In this document: positions 47,089 through 55,990 of the stretch, one piece after another
Numbering within the stretch: position 1 is the first letter of the stretch
Layout: the number at the start of each line of letters is the position of its first letter
Origin: Colwellia sp. Arc7-D
GTDB lineage: Bacteria; Pseudomonadota; Gammaproteobacteria; Enterobacterales; Alteromonadaceae
Reading direction: 5' to 3'
Assembly: GCF_003061515.1 (NCBI RefSeq)
Contig: NZ_CP028924.1
Coordinates: 248,001-312,000, forward strand
DNA: 64,000 nucleotides
Notes under the pieces: generated by a model
What the model was told of the DNA's origin: nothing
Database searches by the model: none
The model's input: the letters and a program-made list of their open reading frames with translations, nothing else
Program-made: the position numbers and the translations under genes

Positions 47089-48105
47089 TTAAAATTCCTT
47101 AGTGGTATAAAAGTTTTCAGATTTCCCTATTGGGTCTTTTAAAGGATCCCATACTGGCTTAAAGGTGGTTTTAATTTTGGCGGCTACACGGGTAATGTTA
47201 TTAGCCACACCTATGGGGATATGCAACCAGCGACAAAATAAGAATATACGGCGACGGAATACCCAATGGTACATTGATTGTTCCGCATAAAAGTTATAGC
47301 CCCAGCGATCTTCAAATAAACGTGATGCCTGCCAAGTAAGTGTTCTGCCCCAACGATAGAAGAAGAACTTCATGTCGTCTAGTTCCATGCGCGTGCCTAG
47401 GTTGTCAAATATTACGACTGATTTGGGCTGTGTTAGAATTTTTCGGCCCATTTTCTTTGCTTGCATACCAATGTCGATATGCTCACGAATAACCATTTGT
47501 GGTATTTCTATTGCTTGTAAAAATGCAGTCTCGAATAAAACACCGTGGAGTTCAAACATTTCTGACGGACGTACTTCTTTTGGAATATCTTCGGGTAATG
47601 CACGTCGGTAATGTTTGTCTTCTATTAAGTAGTCAGTACCTTTAACGTCTACAACACGAATTTCATTGGTGTAAAGGTGGTTTCTAAGCTCTGCGCCTTT
47701 ATCAACACCTTCTTTTTCTAGTGTCACTGGGTTAACTATGGCAGCCTTTTCTTGCTGAGCAACTTCTAATAAAGGCTCAACCCAACCTGCGGTTACATTT
47801 GAGTCGTTATCTAAAAACATGGTATAGGGCGTAGTAATTTTATCGCGAATATTCCGCATTGCTTCCATTGGAATTATAAGGCCCATTTCAACAATTTCAG
47901 CATTATTTTTGGTTGCAATTAGCTGTGTTAATTGTTGTTTAATGCTTGCTGGATAAGCAAGGTCGAGCACCTTTAAATAGAAGGGTTGTGTTGTAACTTT
48001 GTACAAGTTTTCTATACACTCGATAACACCTGAATAACGGTCTCGTGGTGTAATAACTACGGTAATTTTGACTTCGTCCATTGTTTTATCCATTGCTGTG
48101 CTCAA
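47089..48105 (-). CDS. Glycosyltransferase family 2 (longer variant)
   Basis: 338 residues with a GT-A fold. KITVVITPRDRYSGVIECIENLY replaces the usual opening, TMFLDNDSNVTAGWVEPL holds the metal-binding Asp pair, and EMFELHGVLFETAFLQ and REHIDIGMQAKKMGRKI follow. The C-terminal ~90 residues are aromatic and basic and may lie against the membrane. It lies between a GT4 gene (7 bases upstream) and the GT2 pair. Specificity unknown. Confidence 0.85.
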   Translation of the reverse strand: MSTAMDKTMDEVKITVVITPRDRYSGVIECIENLYKVTTQPFYLKVLDLAYPASIKQQLTQLIATKNNAEIVEMGLIIPMEAMRNIRDKITTPYTMFLDNDSNVTAGWVEPLLEVAQQEKAAIVNPVTLEKEGVDKGAELRNHLYTNEIRVVDVKGTDYLIEDKHYRRALPEDIPKEVRPSEMFELHGVLFETAFLQAIEIPQMVIREHIDIGMQAKKMGRKILTQPKSVVIFDNLGTRMELDDMKFFFYRWGRTLTWQASRLFEDRWGYNFYAEQSMYHWVFRRRIFLFCRWLHIPIGVANNITRVAAKIKTTFKPVWDPLKDPIGKSENFYTTKEF

Positions 48106-48112
48106 ATAAAAA

Positions 48113-49279
48113 TTATTTAACTACGGTGTTAAAAATAGTGAGGTATTTGTTTACCATGCTGTCAATCGAGAATTGAGTTGATATTCGCTGATAGCCATTT
48201 TTGCCAAATAGTTTTCTTTCTTCGGGTGATTCTAACAACTTTCTTAAGGCTTGGCTTATTTTTTCTGGTGCAGCTGGCGCGACTAAATACCCTGTTTCTT
48301 TGTCAATAATTATTTCTTTTATACCACCAACGTTGGTGGCAACAATCGGTTTACTTTTGGCTCCAGCCTCTGCAAACACCAGCCCAAATGCTTCTTCAAT
48401 TGACGGTTGTACGAATATATCACAGGCTTCGAGCCAAAGGGGGGCGTTATTAATTTGCCCTAAAAAGGTAACAAAACTTTCAAGTCTTAACTGTTTTATT
48501 AGTTTTACTAAAATGCTTTTTTCTTCTTTACTACCATCGCCTGCAATGTATAAATGTATATTTTGATGATGTGTGACCAATGAAGATAGTGCGGTAATAG
48601 TATCTTGATGTCCTTTTATTACCCCTAAATGCCCAAGACTTAATAGGGCAAGTTGCTCGTCAGGAATTTTCAAGGTGCTTCTGGCATGTGAAATTGATGC
48701 TTCAGTGGGCGCTGCTTCAATAATTGCCCCTCCATGAACCACGTGGCATTTGTTCTGGGGTAAGGCTAAGTTTTGCGTTAATAACGATATTCTATCGTGT
48801 GAAACAGCAATGTAATGTGAAAGTATAAGTTTAATTAATGTATTAACTTTACTCGGCTGATATTTACTTAAGTCAGAACGATGAAAAGTACCTATGGTAC
48901 GAACGCCGCAAGTAAAGCCTGCAATACCTGCATAAAGTTGGCTCAATTCACAGTGGGCATGAATAAGCTGAATGTCGTGTTTTTTTATTAATTGTCGAAT
49001 GCGAGTAATTAATTGCCAAGCTGAAGTTTTTTGGCGTTCAATAATTTGGAGTTCAGGTATTTCAACCCATGATTCAGGCTTCGATAAGCAAAGTGGTATG
49101 ACGTACTGATTATGTTCTCGTAAACCGAAAACTGTATCTGAAAATCGTTTTGTTCGACCTCCTTTTTCTAAACTTTGTACTACTTCTAGAATTCTCAATT
49201 GGGGTTGAGAGGGCATACTACTTCCTTGAATTGGGTCAGATATATTTATTTTCAACGTATCAATCATACAAAAACTCAA
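48113..49279 (-). CDS. Glycosyltransferase family 4
   Basis: 388-residue GT-B enzyme. RILEVVQSLEKGGRTKRF is an N-terminal GT4 motif and IQLIHAHCELSQLYAGIAG follows. The donor-binding part has LLSLGHLGVIKGHQDTI, LYIAGDGSKEEK and PSIEEAFGLVFAEAGAKSKPIVATNVGG. The first ~28 residues before QLRILEVV may not be part of the protein; a later start is possible. First gene of a four-gene minus-strand glycosyltransferase operon, divergent from 49346. Confidence 0.9.
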   Translation of the reverse strand: MSFCMIDTLKINISDPIQGSSMPSQPQLRILEVVQSLEKGGRTKRFSDTVFGLREHNQYVIPLCLSKPESWVEIPELQIIERQKTSAWQLITRIRQLIKKHDIQLIHAHCELSQLYAGIAGFTCGVRTIGTFHRSDLSKYQPSKVNTLIKLILSHYIAVSHDRISLLTQNLALPQNKCHVVHGGAIIEAAPTEASISHARSTLKIPDEQLALLSLGHLGVIKGHQDTITALSSLVTHHQNIHLYIAGDGSKEEKSILVKLIKQLRLESFVTFLGQINNAPLWLEACDIFVQPSIEEAFGLVFAEAGAKSKPIVATNVGGIKEIIIDKETGYLVAPAAPEKISQALRKLLESPEERKLFGKNGYQRISTQFSIDSMVNKYLTIFNTVVK

Positions 49280-49345
49280 TTACTATTCTACATTGAAACT
49301 GAGCAATATAAATATAACTGATTTAGCTGAATAAGTTTAGATAAG

Positions 49346-50419
49346 TTGAAAATGGATGAGTTTGTAGTGATAAAAGTTGCACATGTTGTTGGAAGTTTAA
49401 AGATTGGTGGTGCCGAACGCTTTGTGATTGATTTATGTGAAGTTCAAAAAAATAATGATATTGCGCCTGTTATTATTTCATTGGGCCAACCTGGTGAGGA
49501 TCTAGAACAAGAATGCCATCAGTTAAATACCCCCGTTTTTAGTTTTAAACATTCGCTTTTTATTAAGTTGGCGAAAGTGTTTTCACAATTGAGAAAATGC
49601 GATGTTATACATGTACATACTCCTCATGCGTTAAAATTTATTTATCCTTTACTTCCTTTTTTAAGTGCCAAGTGTATTTATACACGTCATGGTGCTGCAC
49701 CTTTAGCTGGTTCGCATTGGGTTAAGTTACATTTAAAAGCTGAAAAATTTGTTGATGCCATCACTTTTGTATCTCAGGAAGGTGCTGATAATTTTCAGAA
49801 AACTCATGACTGGAAGACAGTTCAAAGTTCAGTAATCGATAATGGTGTGCTTATACAGCCCATTGAAAAAGCTAAACCTGAAAGTGCAGTTTTACGTGTA
49901 GGGTCAGTTGGGAGAATGATCCCATTAAAAAGCCAAATAACTTTATTGCAGGCTTCCTCACTATTACCTTTGTCAGTACAAGAGAACTTGGAGATTCATT
50001 ATTTTGGTGATGGTGAATGTTTGTCTATTTTACAAGACTATGATGAACAACAGCATTGGCCAGTGAAGGTGTTTTTTCATGGCATGGTGAACGACAGAGA
50101 TAAAATTTATTCTAGTTTTGATGTGTTAGCCGTAACATCTGAAACTGAAGGTTTGTCTATGGTTATTATTGAAGCTATGGCGAATCGTATTCCTGTTGTG
50201 GCAACGAATGTTGGCGGTAATCCTAAGTTAGTGATTGAAGGTAAAACAGGTCATTTATTCGATTATAGAGATGATAAAACGTTAGCGAGTTTACTCATTT
50301 CTTTTGCTGAAGATGCACAGATAATTAATACCTTAGGAGATTGTGCTTTTTCTTATATTAAAGAGAATTTCTCATTAGAGACTAGTGCTAAAAAATATGC
50401 TGAGCTTTATGAAAAATAG
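49346..50419 (+). CDS. Glycosyltransferase family 4
   Basis: 357-residue GT-B enzyme: VAHVVGSLKIGGAERFVIDLC, VIHVHTPHALKFIY, IYTRHGAAPLAGSHW, then VGSVGRMIPLKSQ and SETEGLSMVIIEAMANRIPVVATNVGG. The frame opens at TTG 49346; ATG 49352 (MDEFVV) is the more likely start. It is followed by, and overlaps, the truncated EEP-family gene. Confidence 0.9.
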   Translation: MKMDEFVVIKVAHVVGSLKIGGAERFVIDLCEVQKNNDIAPVIISLGQPGEDLEQECHQLNTPVFSFKHSLFIKLAKVFSQLRKCDVIHVHTPHALKFIYPLLPFLSAKCIYTRHGAAPLAGSHWVKLHLKAEKFVDAITFVSQEGADNFQKTHDWKTVQSSVIDNGVLIQPIEKAKPESAVLRVGSVGRMIPLKSQITLLQASSLLPLSVQENLEIHYFGDGECLSILQDYDEQQHWPVKVFFHGMVNDRDKIYSSFDVLAVTSETEGLSMVIIEAMANRIPVVATNVGGNPKLVIEGKTGHLFDYRDDKTLASLLISFAEDAQIINTLGDCAFSYIKENFSLETSAKKYAELYEK

Positions 50420-50984
50420 CATGCGCTCTATATTGCAGCGCTTAAGCCAGCCTTATTTTATATTTTGTTGTTTCATGTGCTTATTGGTTACGCTGTTACC
50501 TTGGTGGCCAACTAATGAACTACTGATTATTCCTAAATATGCATTATTGTTTGGTCCACGCTGGTGGTTATTAGTTTGTGTTATTAGTTTGTTTGTTTTC
50601 TGGCGTTATTTGTCAAAACGTCAATTGCAGTTTTGTTCATTTTTGATTTTGTTATCACTCAATTATTTAGACTTTCAGTTACCTAGTGTGGCTTCATATT
50701 TTTCTACACCCACACCTTATTCTGCATCAACGTCTACATCAATTAGCTCAGAAATTTCAATACTTAGTGCTAATATTGGTGGTGGAGGGTCAAAAAACGA
50801 GCTTGATTCTATCGGCTTTAGCATGGAACCTGACATTATTTTATTACAGGAAGCGAGAAGAATAGGGGTTTCTAAGTTATTTAATGATTATAACTTTAAA
50901 GAATGTATATCTGGTTTGTGCATTGTTAGTAAAATACTCGTCAAGATCAGAAATATGGAAATTTCCAATACCCAAGCGCGCTAG
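50409..50984 (+). pseudogene. Truncated membrane-bound endonuclease/exonuclease/phosphatase (EEP) family gene
   Basis: An N-terminal membrane part with two or three TM helices (FIFCCFMCLLVTLLPWW, WWLLVCVISLFVFWRYL) leads into an EEP catalytic domain: ISILSANIGGGG and EPDIILLQEARR. The domain stops at about 50932 after CIVSK, roughly half its normal length, and continues as unrelated residues from the antisense of the neighbouring gene to a chance stop at 50984. Active-site Asp/His motifs of the C-terminal half are missing. Start chosen at ATG 50409, overlapping the GT4 stop by 11 bases. Full-length relatives are common in Alteromonadales EPS loci. Confidence 0.82.
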
Positions 50985-51113
50985 CACTATTGTGTGATCG
51001 CCACCAACGCCACCTAAGCCACCTATGGCAACTTTAGTATGTCTAAGTTTTTGTTGTTCTTCCTGAGTAACCCAGCCAATATTTCGAGAGAATGCTTCTT
51101 CATAGTTAAACAT
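50933..51113 (-). pseudogene. Truncated ThiF/E1-like adenylyltransferase gene
   Basis: Only the first ~60 residues are left: NYEEAFSRNIGWVTQEEQQKL and the nucleotide-binding VAIGGLGGVGGDHTIVLARLGIGNFHISDLDEY. This is the ThiF/MoeB/HesA fold up to the acidic residue that contacts ATP. After that the sequence runs into the antisense of the EEP fragment. Both genes lost their 3' ends at the same point, about 50930-50935. A ThiF-like gene next to an exosortase-type acyltransferase is a neighbourhood I associate with XrtA loci; that association is from memory. Confidence 0.85.
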
Positions 51114-51200
51114 GAGGATCCTTATTTACTAAAAACTTAAATGTATTGAGAATGATTAGACAATAATAATAGTTAAAAAAGCTAGTTTGAGAAAGCTCAA

Positions 51201-52007
51201 TTAAAGTTGGTTAGTAATTTCTCTTTGTATTTCTTGATATAGGCATTTGAAGCCAGGTGATAAATTATTCATAAATATACTCGCATTAATATAATAAGGT
51301 GCACGTAACCCATGATAATCAATAGCTTCACCAAGTTGAATGAAGTTTATTCCAACAAACTTCATGCTACGTGCAAGTCTTGGCTCCATCATGACGTAAA
51401 CATGTTTAACACCTGTTTCCATGCTCATTGTCGCTGCGGCCATGTATAGGCCGATAGCGATGAACGGAAAACAGCGTAGTTCTGTTTCTGAGTAAGTAGG
51501 TTCATTAATGGCACCTATGGCTGAGCCTCTAAATTTATCCGTTTTACGACGTCTAAAATCAGCTTTAACCGCAAGGCGAGATATTTCAGCTATTTCATGG
51601 CGTGGAAAGTTACTTGGGTGTAATTCTTTATTTTGTATAGCGTCTAAGCAGTATTTTTCTATGGGAAGTAGTTCAGTTTCGTTCGCTGATTTAACTACTC
51701 GCACACAACTGGTATAGGTATTAGAAGGTTTATGTTTGATCATTGAGAAGATTGATTGAGCGTCAAACTCATCTTGTTCTTTGCCTTCAGCTTTTACTTT
51801 TTCAAAAGCTAATTCTTCACAGTATACATTGTGGCGAATACGGAAAACTTCATCACGCAGTTCATCATTACTTGCAAACTCTGGTTGTAGGAATTGGGTA
51901 AAATGCTCAGCAATATTCATCGCATCATGATTAATTTTCATTGATGCAATGCGTTTGGTTATACCTCCAATTACTGGGGTGTCTAGTAACTTCTTACTCC
52001 AATTCAT
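51201..52007 (-). CDS. PEP-CTERM/exosortase system-associated acyltransferase
   Basis: 268-residue GNAT-fold protein similar to acyl-homoserine-lactone synthases (TIGR03694-like exosortase acyltransferase). EVFRIRHNVYCEELAFE matches the LuxI-type N-terminal motif; DEFDAQSIFSMIKHK and EISRLAVKADFRRR follow, and a C-terminal half has VYVMMEPRLARSMKFVGI. Product unknown: it may acylate an EPS, a lipid or a signal. It stands next to the deletion scar and is the only direct exosortase-type marker gene at this end of the locus. Confidence 0.88.
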   Translation of the reverse strand: MNWSKKLLDTPVIGGITKRIASMKINHDAMNIAEHFTQFLQPEFASNDELRDEVFRIRHNVYCEELAFEKVKAEGKEQDEFDAQSIFSMIKHKPSNTYTSCVRVVKSANETELLPIEKYCLDAIQNKELHPSNFPRHEIAEISRLAVKADFRRRKTDKFRGSAIGAINEPTYSETELRCFPFIAIGLYMAAATMSMETGVKHVYVMMEPRLARSMKFVGINFIQLGEAIDYHGLRAPYYINASIFMNNLSPGFKCLYQEIQREITNQL

Positions 52008-52157
52008 TATTTTCTCAGTTTCTTAGCATTTTATTCGGTTAGATGTAATAACCATTAATATATTTTTTGATAGCTGTAGAATTAATTTAGCATTTTATGT
52101 ATGTATTATGAAATATATTTGTTAAGTATTTATTAATAATGTTTATTTTTTAAGAGT

Positions 52158-52982
52158 TTAGCTACCATGCTTAGTTTTAATTGGTACTATTTCCATTGCA
52201 GTATGGTAACCAATATCAAATAATTCGAGTTTTTTCTCTTCACTCATACCAAAATCAACGGCTGAGGATAGGCCAGCATTGATAATAATGGTGTTATGCC
52301 AGAATGCATCGTTGATATATTCGCGTGATATCGTGGTCATAAAGGTTCTAATGAGTAAAGTAACGTAGTTGATAATAGGGAACATACCATCTGTTTTCAG
52401 TTCGTCATATTCATGTTCACCGCGCAGACGAAAACACAGTACGGGTGTGCCATCCATGGCCCAATCTCTATGTAGGGCATCTTCTGATAAAATACTGCCA
52501 TCAACCATTAAGTGACTACCAAATTTTTTAAAACTAAACACCAGTGGTATCGACATAGAAAAACGTACGGCCAAAGATACTTTCATCCCGGGTGTTCTTT
52601 TACGATCAAAAATTACCGGACGACCTGTTTTTACATCAGTCGCTACTATATAAAGATTGCAATCCAGGTCGTTAAAGGTTTTTCCGTCTAGATGCTTATC
52701 GACCCATTGTTCAAAAACATCACCAGAACTTAAGCCGCCATTACGAATTAAACTTACTATTGAATAGCCTTTAAATTGATTATAATTAGTGGTTAGAGCA
52801 ATCTTTTTCATTTTTTTTATTGTAAGGCCAGCAGCATAAAAGCTGGCAATGATACTGCCACCAGAAACGCCAACAAGGTGAGTAAAATTGATATTCAAAT
52901 CATCTAAAGCTTGCAGTACGCCAATATGCGCGGGTAAACGTGTGCCTCCGCCGGCTAAAATCGGTACTATATTATTCGCCAC
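52158..52982 (-). CDS. Patatin-like phospholipase
   Basis: 274-residue patatin-domain acyl hydrolase with the catalytic dyad in place: GVSGGS with Ser-40 and VDGSI with Asp-161. The oxyanion loop is AGGGTRLPAHIGVLQAL near the N terminus. No signal peptide; probably cytoplasmic and acting on membrane phospholipids or thioesters. Separate from the acyltransferase gene by ~150 non-coding bases, so co-transcription is uncertain. Confidence 0.9.
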   Translation of the reverse strand: MANNIVPILAGGGTRLPAHIGVLQALDDLNINFTHLVGVSGGSIIASFYAAGLTIKKMKKIALTTNYNQFKGYSIVSLIRNGGLSSGDVFEQWVDKHLDGKTFNDLDCNLYIVATDVKTGRPVIFDRKRTPGMKVSLAVRFSMSIPLVFSFKKFGSHLMVDGSILSEDALHRDWAMDGTPVLCFRLRGEHEYDELKTDGMFPIINYVTLLIRTFMTTISREYINDAFWHNTIIINAGLSSAVDFGMSEEKKLELFDIGYHTAMEIVPIKTKHGS

Positions 52983-53070
52983 TAAACATATCTCCTTCTA
53001 TTATATTATTTAATTATGGGTAATAATTTCGAAATCGCTAGCCAAAGAGTATGCTAAGTTCAGGTAATGT

Positions 53071-53862
53071 GTGAAATTTTTAAAAAAGAGTGAAAATATG
53101 AAACGATTATTACAATCATTAATATTGATTGGGTTACTTTGTAGCTCAATAACCTACGCTAATTTAGTTGATACCGTCAGCATGGTTAAACCGTCTGTTG
53201 TAGGAATTGGTGTTTATACGCCAACAGGACGGCAGAAAAACCAGCTTAATGGTACCGGCTTTGTGGTTGGGGATGGAACCTACATCGTGACAAACAATCA
53301 CGTTATTGATGCCGAGTTAGATGATAATTTATTACAAAAACTAGCCGTATTTACCGGGAAAGGACCAGCAGCTAAGGTTAGATTAGCAACATTAGTTGCT
53401 ACTGATGAAGAGCATGATTTAGCTATTCTTAAAATAGAAGGGAAAGCGTTACCCGCATTAACCTTAGCAAAGAATGACTTTATTAAAGAGGGTAGTAGTA
53501 TCGCATTCACGGGGTTTCCTATTGGCGCGGTACTTGGGCTTTATCCGGTTACACACCGTGGAATAATTGCGGCAGTAACACCGACGATTATCCCGGTTGA
53601 TGACTCAAGACAAATTAGTATTGCTATGCTGAAACGTTTAAGAGATCCCTATTTAGTCTATCAACTAGATGCAACGGCTTATCCAGGCAATAGTGGTAGT
53701 GCTATGTATGATGTTAAAACGGGTGAGGTTGTTGGTGTAATTAATAAGGTTTTTGTTCAGCAAAGTAAAGAAACTGTGATCAGTAAACCCAGTGGCATTA
53801 CTTATGCGATACCCGTAAAGTATCTTCATAAGCTACTTAAAAAACATAATATAAAGAGTTAG
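53071..53862 (+). CDS. Periplasmic trypsin-like serine protease (S1C/DegP-like, no PDZ)
   Basis: 263-residue secreted protease. A signal peptide ends near SSITYA (about residue 30). The triad is His-77 (TNNHVID), Asp-116 (EEHDLAIL) and Ser-208 (GNSGSA). The protein ends right after the protease domain, so it lacks the PDZ domains of DegP/DegS and is probably a simple periplasmic protease. The start could be ATG 53071 or ATG 53098 (MKRLLQSL), the latter giving a more normal signal peptide. Confidence 0.9.
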   Translation: MKFLKKSENMKRLLQSLILIGLLCSSITYANLVDTVSMVKPSVVGIGVYTPTGRQKNQLNGTGFVVGDGTYIVTNNHVIDAELDDNLLQKLAVFTGKGPAAKVRLATLVATDEEHDLAILKIEGKALPALTLAKNDFIKEGSSIAFTGFPIGAVLGLYPVTHRGIIAAVTPTIIPVDDSRQISIAMLKRLRDPYLVYQLDATAYPGNSGSAMYDVKTGEVVGVINKVFVQQSKETVISKPSGITYAIPVKYLHKLLKKHNIKS

Positions 53863-53912
53863 TTAACATTGAACTGTCAAAAAAATTTACACATTTAAAA
53901 TGTTAAAATAGT

Positions 53913-54677
53913 TCAGTCTTCAGCATTTACTTGTAGGTTAAGTGTTGTTAGTTTACGGTTAAGCAATGTAGATATTGGCACAAGCTCAACATTGTTTTGT
54001 GCGAGTAAAGGCAGAAGTTTTTTCAGAGACGTTATCGTTTCAGGGTGTGGATGAGCAATAGCCACCACAGTCTGATAGCGTTTAGCGTCTCGAATTAATT
54101 GTTTAAACTGTCGGCGAATATAGTTGTGGTCGAGTTTGTTATCGAGAAATATATGTCGATGTAAACTGGGTACACCAAAGCTAATAGCAACGTCTTCAGC
54201 TTGGCTATCGCTAGTGGTCACGCTATCTATAAAGACTAAATCTCGTTCTTTTAGAAACTGCATGGTCCAAGCCATTGGTTGATACAATTCAGTAAGCTTG
54301 CTGCCCATGTGATTGTTAATACCTAACGCAAAAGGAATTTCAGCAAAAGCATGACTTAAACTTTCACGAATGCCATTTTCATTCATCTCACTGGTTAACG
54401 CGCCAGGCCCTAGCTTTTTACCATTTTTTGATTCCATTGGGATATGCAAAATAACATCATTATTCTTCGCTTGTGCTTTTAGCGCTAACCTTTTGCCGTA
54501 AGGGGTATGAGGTAGAATGGCGTAACTAATATTGCCAGGTAAGTAAAGCGCTTGTGCATCACTTTTTCGATAGCCAATGTCGTCAATAATAATCGCTACT
54601 TGCGCTGATTGAGCAAAAAGTAAGGCAGGAGAAAGTAAGCTTAATAACAATATAAATTTGGAAAATAATTTAAGCAC
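53913..54677 (-). CDS. Divergent polysaccharide deacetylase family protein (YibQ-like)
   Basis: 254 residues: signal peptide (1-22, ending LLFAQ), then VAIIIDDIGYRKSDAQAL, YAILPHTPYG, ILHIPMES and GINNHMGSKLT, the YibQ pattern; VAIAHPHPETI is the C-terminal metal-site-like motif. Probably periplasmic, acting on cell-wall or other glycans. It follows envC on the same strand with ~97 bases between, the usual gpmI-envC-yibQ order. Confidence 0.92.
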   Translation of the reverse strand: MLKLFSKFILLLSLLSPALLFAQSAQVAIIIDDIGYRKSDAQALYLPGNISYAILPHTPYGKRLALKAQAKNNDVILHIPMESKNGKKLGPGALTSEMNENGIRESLSHAFAEIPFALGINNHMGSKLTELYQPMAWTMQFLKERDLVFIDSVTTSDSQAEDVAISFGVPSLHRHIFLDNKLDHNYIRRQFKQLIRDAKRYQTVVAIAHPHPETITSLKKLLPLLAQNNVELVPISTLLNRKLTTLNLQVNAED

Positions 54678-54774
54678 GGTAAGTTTTTCTTATTATAAGT
54701 CGTTAGTGAGAATAGCAGTTCAAGTGGGCAAAATCGACTAGTTCAATAGATAATAATTGAATTAGTAAACAAAA

Positions 54775-55983
54775 TTACTTGCACCAGAGTTTGGGGTTAA
54801 CTGCAATACCTGTGTGCCTAATTTCAAAGTAAAGTCCTGAATTAGCTTGCCCACCACTTTGGCCAACTAAGGCTATAGGTTCACCCGCTTCAACACGGTC
54901 ACCCACCGATTTTAGTAAGGCTTGGTTATGGCCATATAAACTCATGTATCCATCACCATGATCAACAACGGTAACCAGTCCATAACCCTTTAACCAATCT
55001 GAAAATAAAACTGTGCCGTTGTGAATAGTTTTTACTTCACGACCAATTGGCGCTGAAAGAAATACGCCTTTCCATTTTAAATAGCCTTGTTTACTTGAAC
55101 CAAAACTATGATTGATTCGCCCTTTTACCGGCCAACTGAGCTTACGTTTTAATTTACTCAGTCCGACTAAATTTTCTGCCTGTTTAGCTTTTGCAGCATC
55201 GGCAGCCATTCTTTTTAATAAGGAGACTAATGCTGATTCTTCTCGCTCCAGTTTGGCGAGTTTTTGCTGTTCTGTAAGTGCTTTTTTATTCAAAGCCTTT
55301 AAAGTTTGTTTTTGTTTGATTTTTGATAATTCGAGAATTTGTTTTTGCTGGCTTTGTGTTTGTGTTAACTGTGTTAATTGTTCTGCTTGTTGCTGATATT
55401 GTTGTGTAACGTCATTTAATTGCGTAATGGTACTTTTAAATGCTTCAATTTCTTTAATACGCGCCGTATTTAAGTACTGATAATGGGTGATAGTGCGTTG
55501 TACATTACTAGGCTTTTCTTGATTAAGTATTAGCTTGATGTAGTCGTGATGACCCGTAGAATAAGCGGCTCGTAATTGTTTGGCGAGTATTTCTTCTTGT
55601 TGCTTTTTAGCCAGTTCAAGTTGTTTTTTTTCGGCACTTAGTTCAGCTAATTTATTTTCTGTAGCGGTTAATTCACTGGTGGTATTTGATAAACTTTTAG
55701 CTATTTTTCCTATTGCTAGATCATCAGTTTTTAGCTGTTGTTCTAGATCACTGATTTTAATATTTGTGTTTGATAGGCTTTGTTTTTGTTGATTAATAGC
55801 TTGTTGGATATCGCTAAGTTGCTGATTTGTTTTTGCACTGTTGTTCGCGCTTGCTTGAGCCAAAGTATTAAACGATAAGCACAGTATGATTAAGCCAATG
55901 CAAAAAACATAGCCAGCATTATACTGGCTAAGTTTTATTGATAAGCATCTAGCGTTGTCGTTATAAGGCACAATAAAAAGCAC
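54775..55983 (-). CDS. envC: Murein hydrolase activator EnvC
   Basis: 402-residue periplasmic activator of the amidases AmiA/B during division. N-terminal signal region with the hydrophobic core at about 25-44, then long coiled coils (about 50-265), rich in Gln and Lys, that bind FtsEX. The LytM/M23 domain (about 285-402) begins WPVKGRINHSFGSSKQGYLKWKG and ends HTGIAVNPKLWCK. The M23 metal ligands are incomplete, as expected for EnvC, which activates rather than cuts. It starts 7 bases after gpmI. Confidence 0.94.
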   Translation of the reverse strand: MLFIVPYNDNARCLSIKLSQYNAGYVFCIGLIILCLSFNTLAQASANNSAKTNQQLSDIQQAINQQKQSLSNTNIKISDLEQQLKTDDLAIGKIAKSLSNTTSELTATENKLAELSAEKKQLELAKKQQEEILAKQLRAAYSTGHHDYIKLILNQEKPSNVQRTITHYQYLNTARIKEIEAFKSTITQLNDVTQQYQQQAEQLTQLTQTQSQQKQILELSKIKQKQTLKALNKKALTEQQKLAKLEREESALVSLLKRMAADAAKAKQAENLVGLSKLKRKLSWPVKGRINHSFGSSKQGYLKWKGVFLSAPIGREVKTIHNGTVLFSDWLKGYGLVTVVDHGDGYMSLYGHNQALLKSVGDRVEAGEPIALVGQSGGQANSGLYFEIRHTGIAVNPKLWCK

Positions 55984-55990
55984 GTTTACG

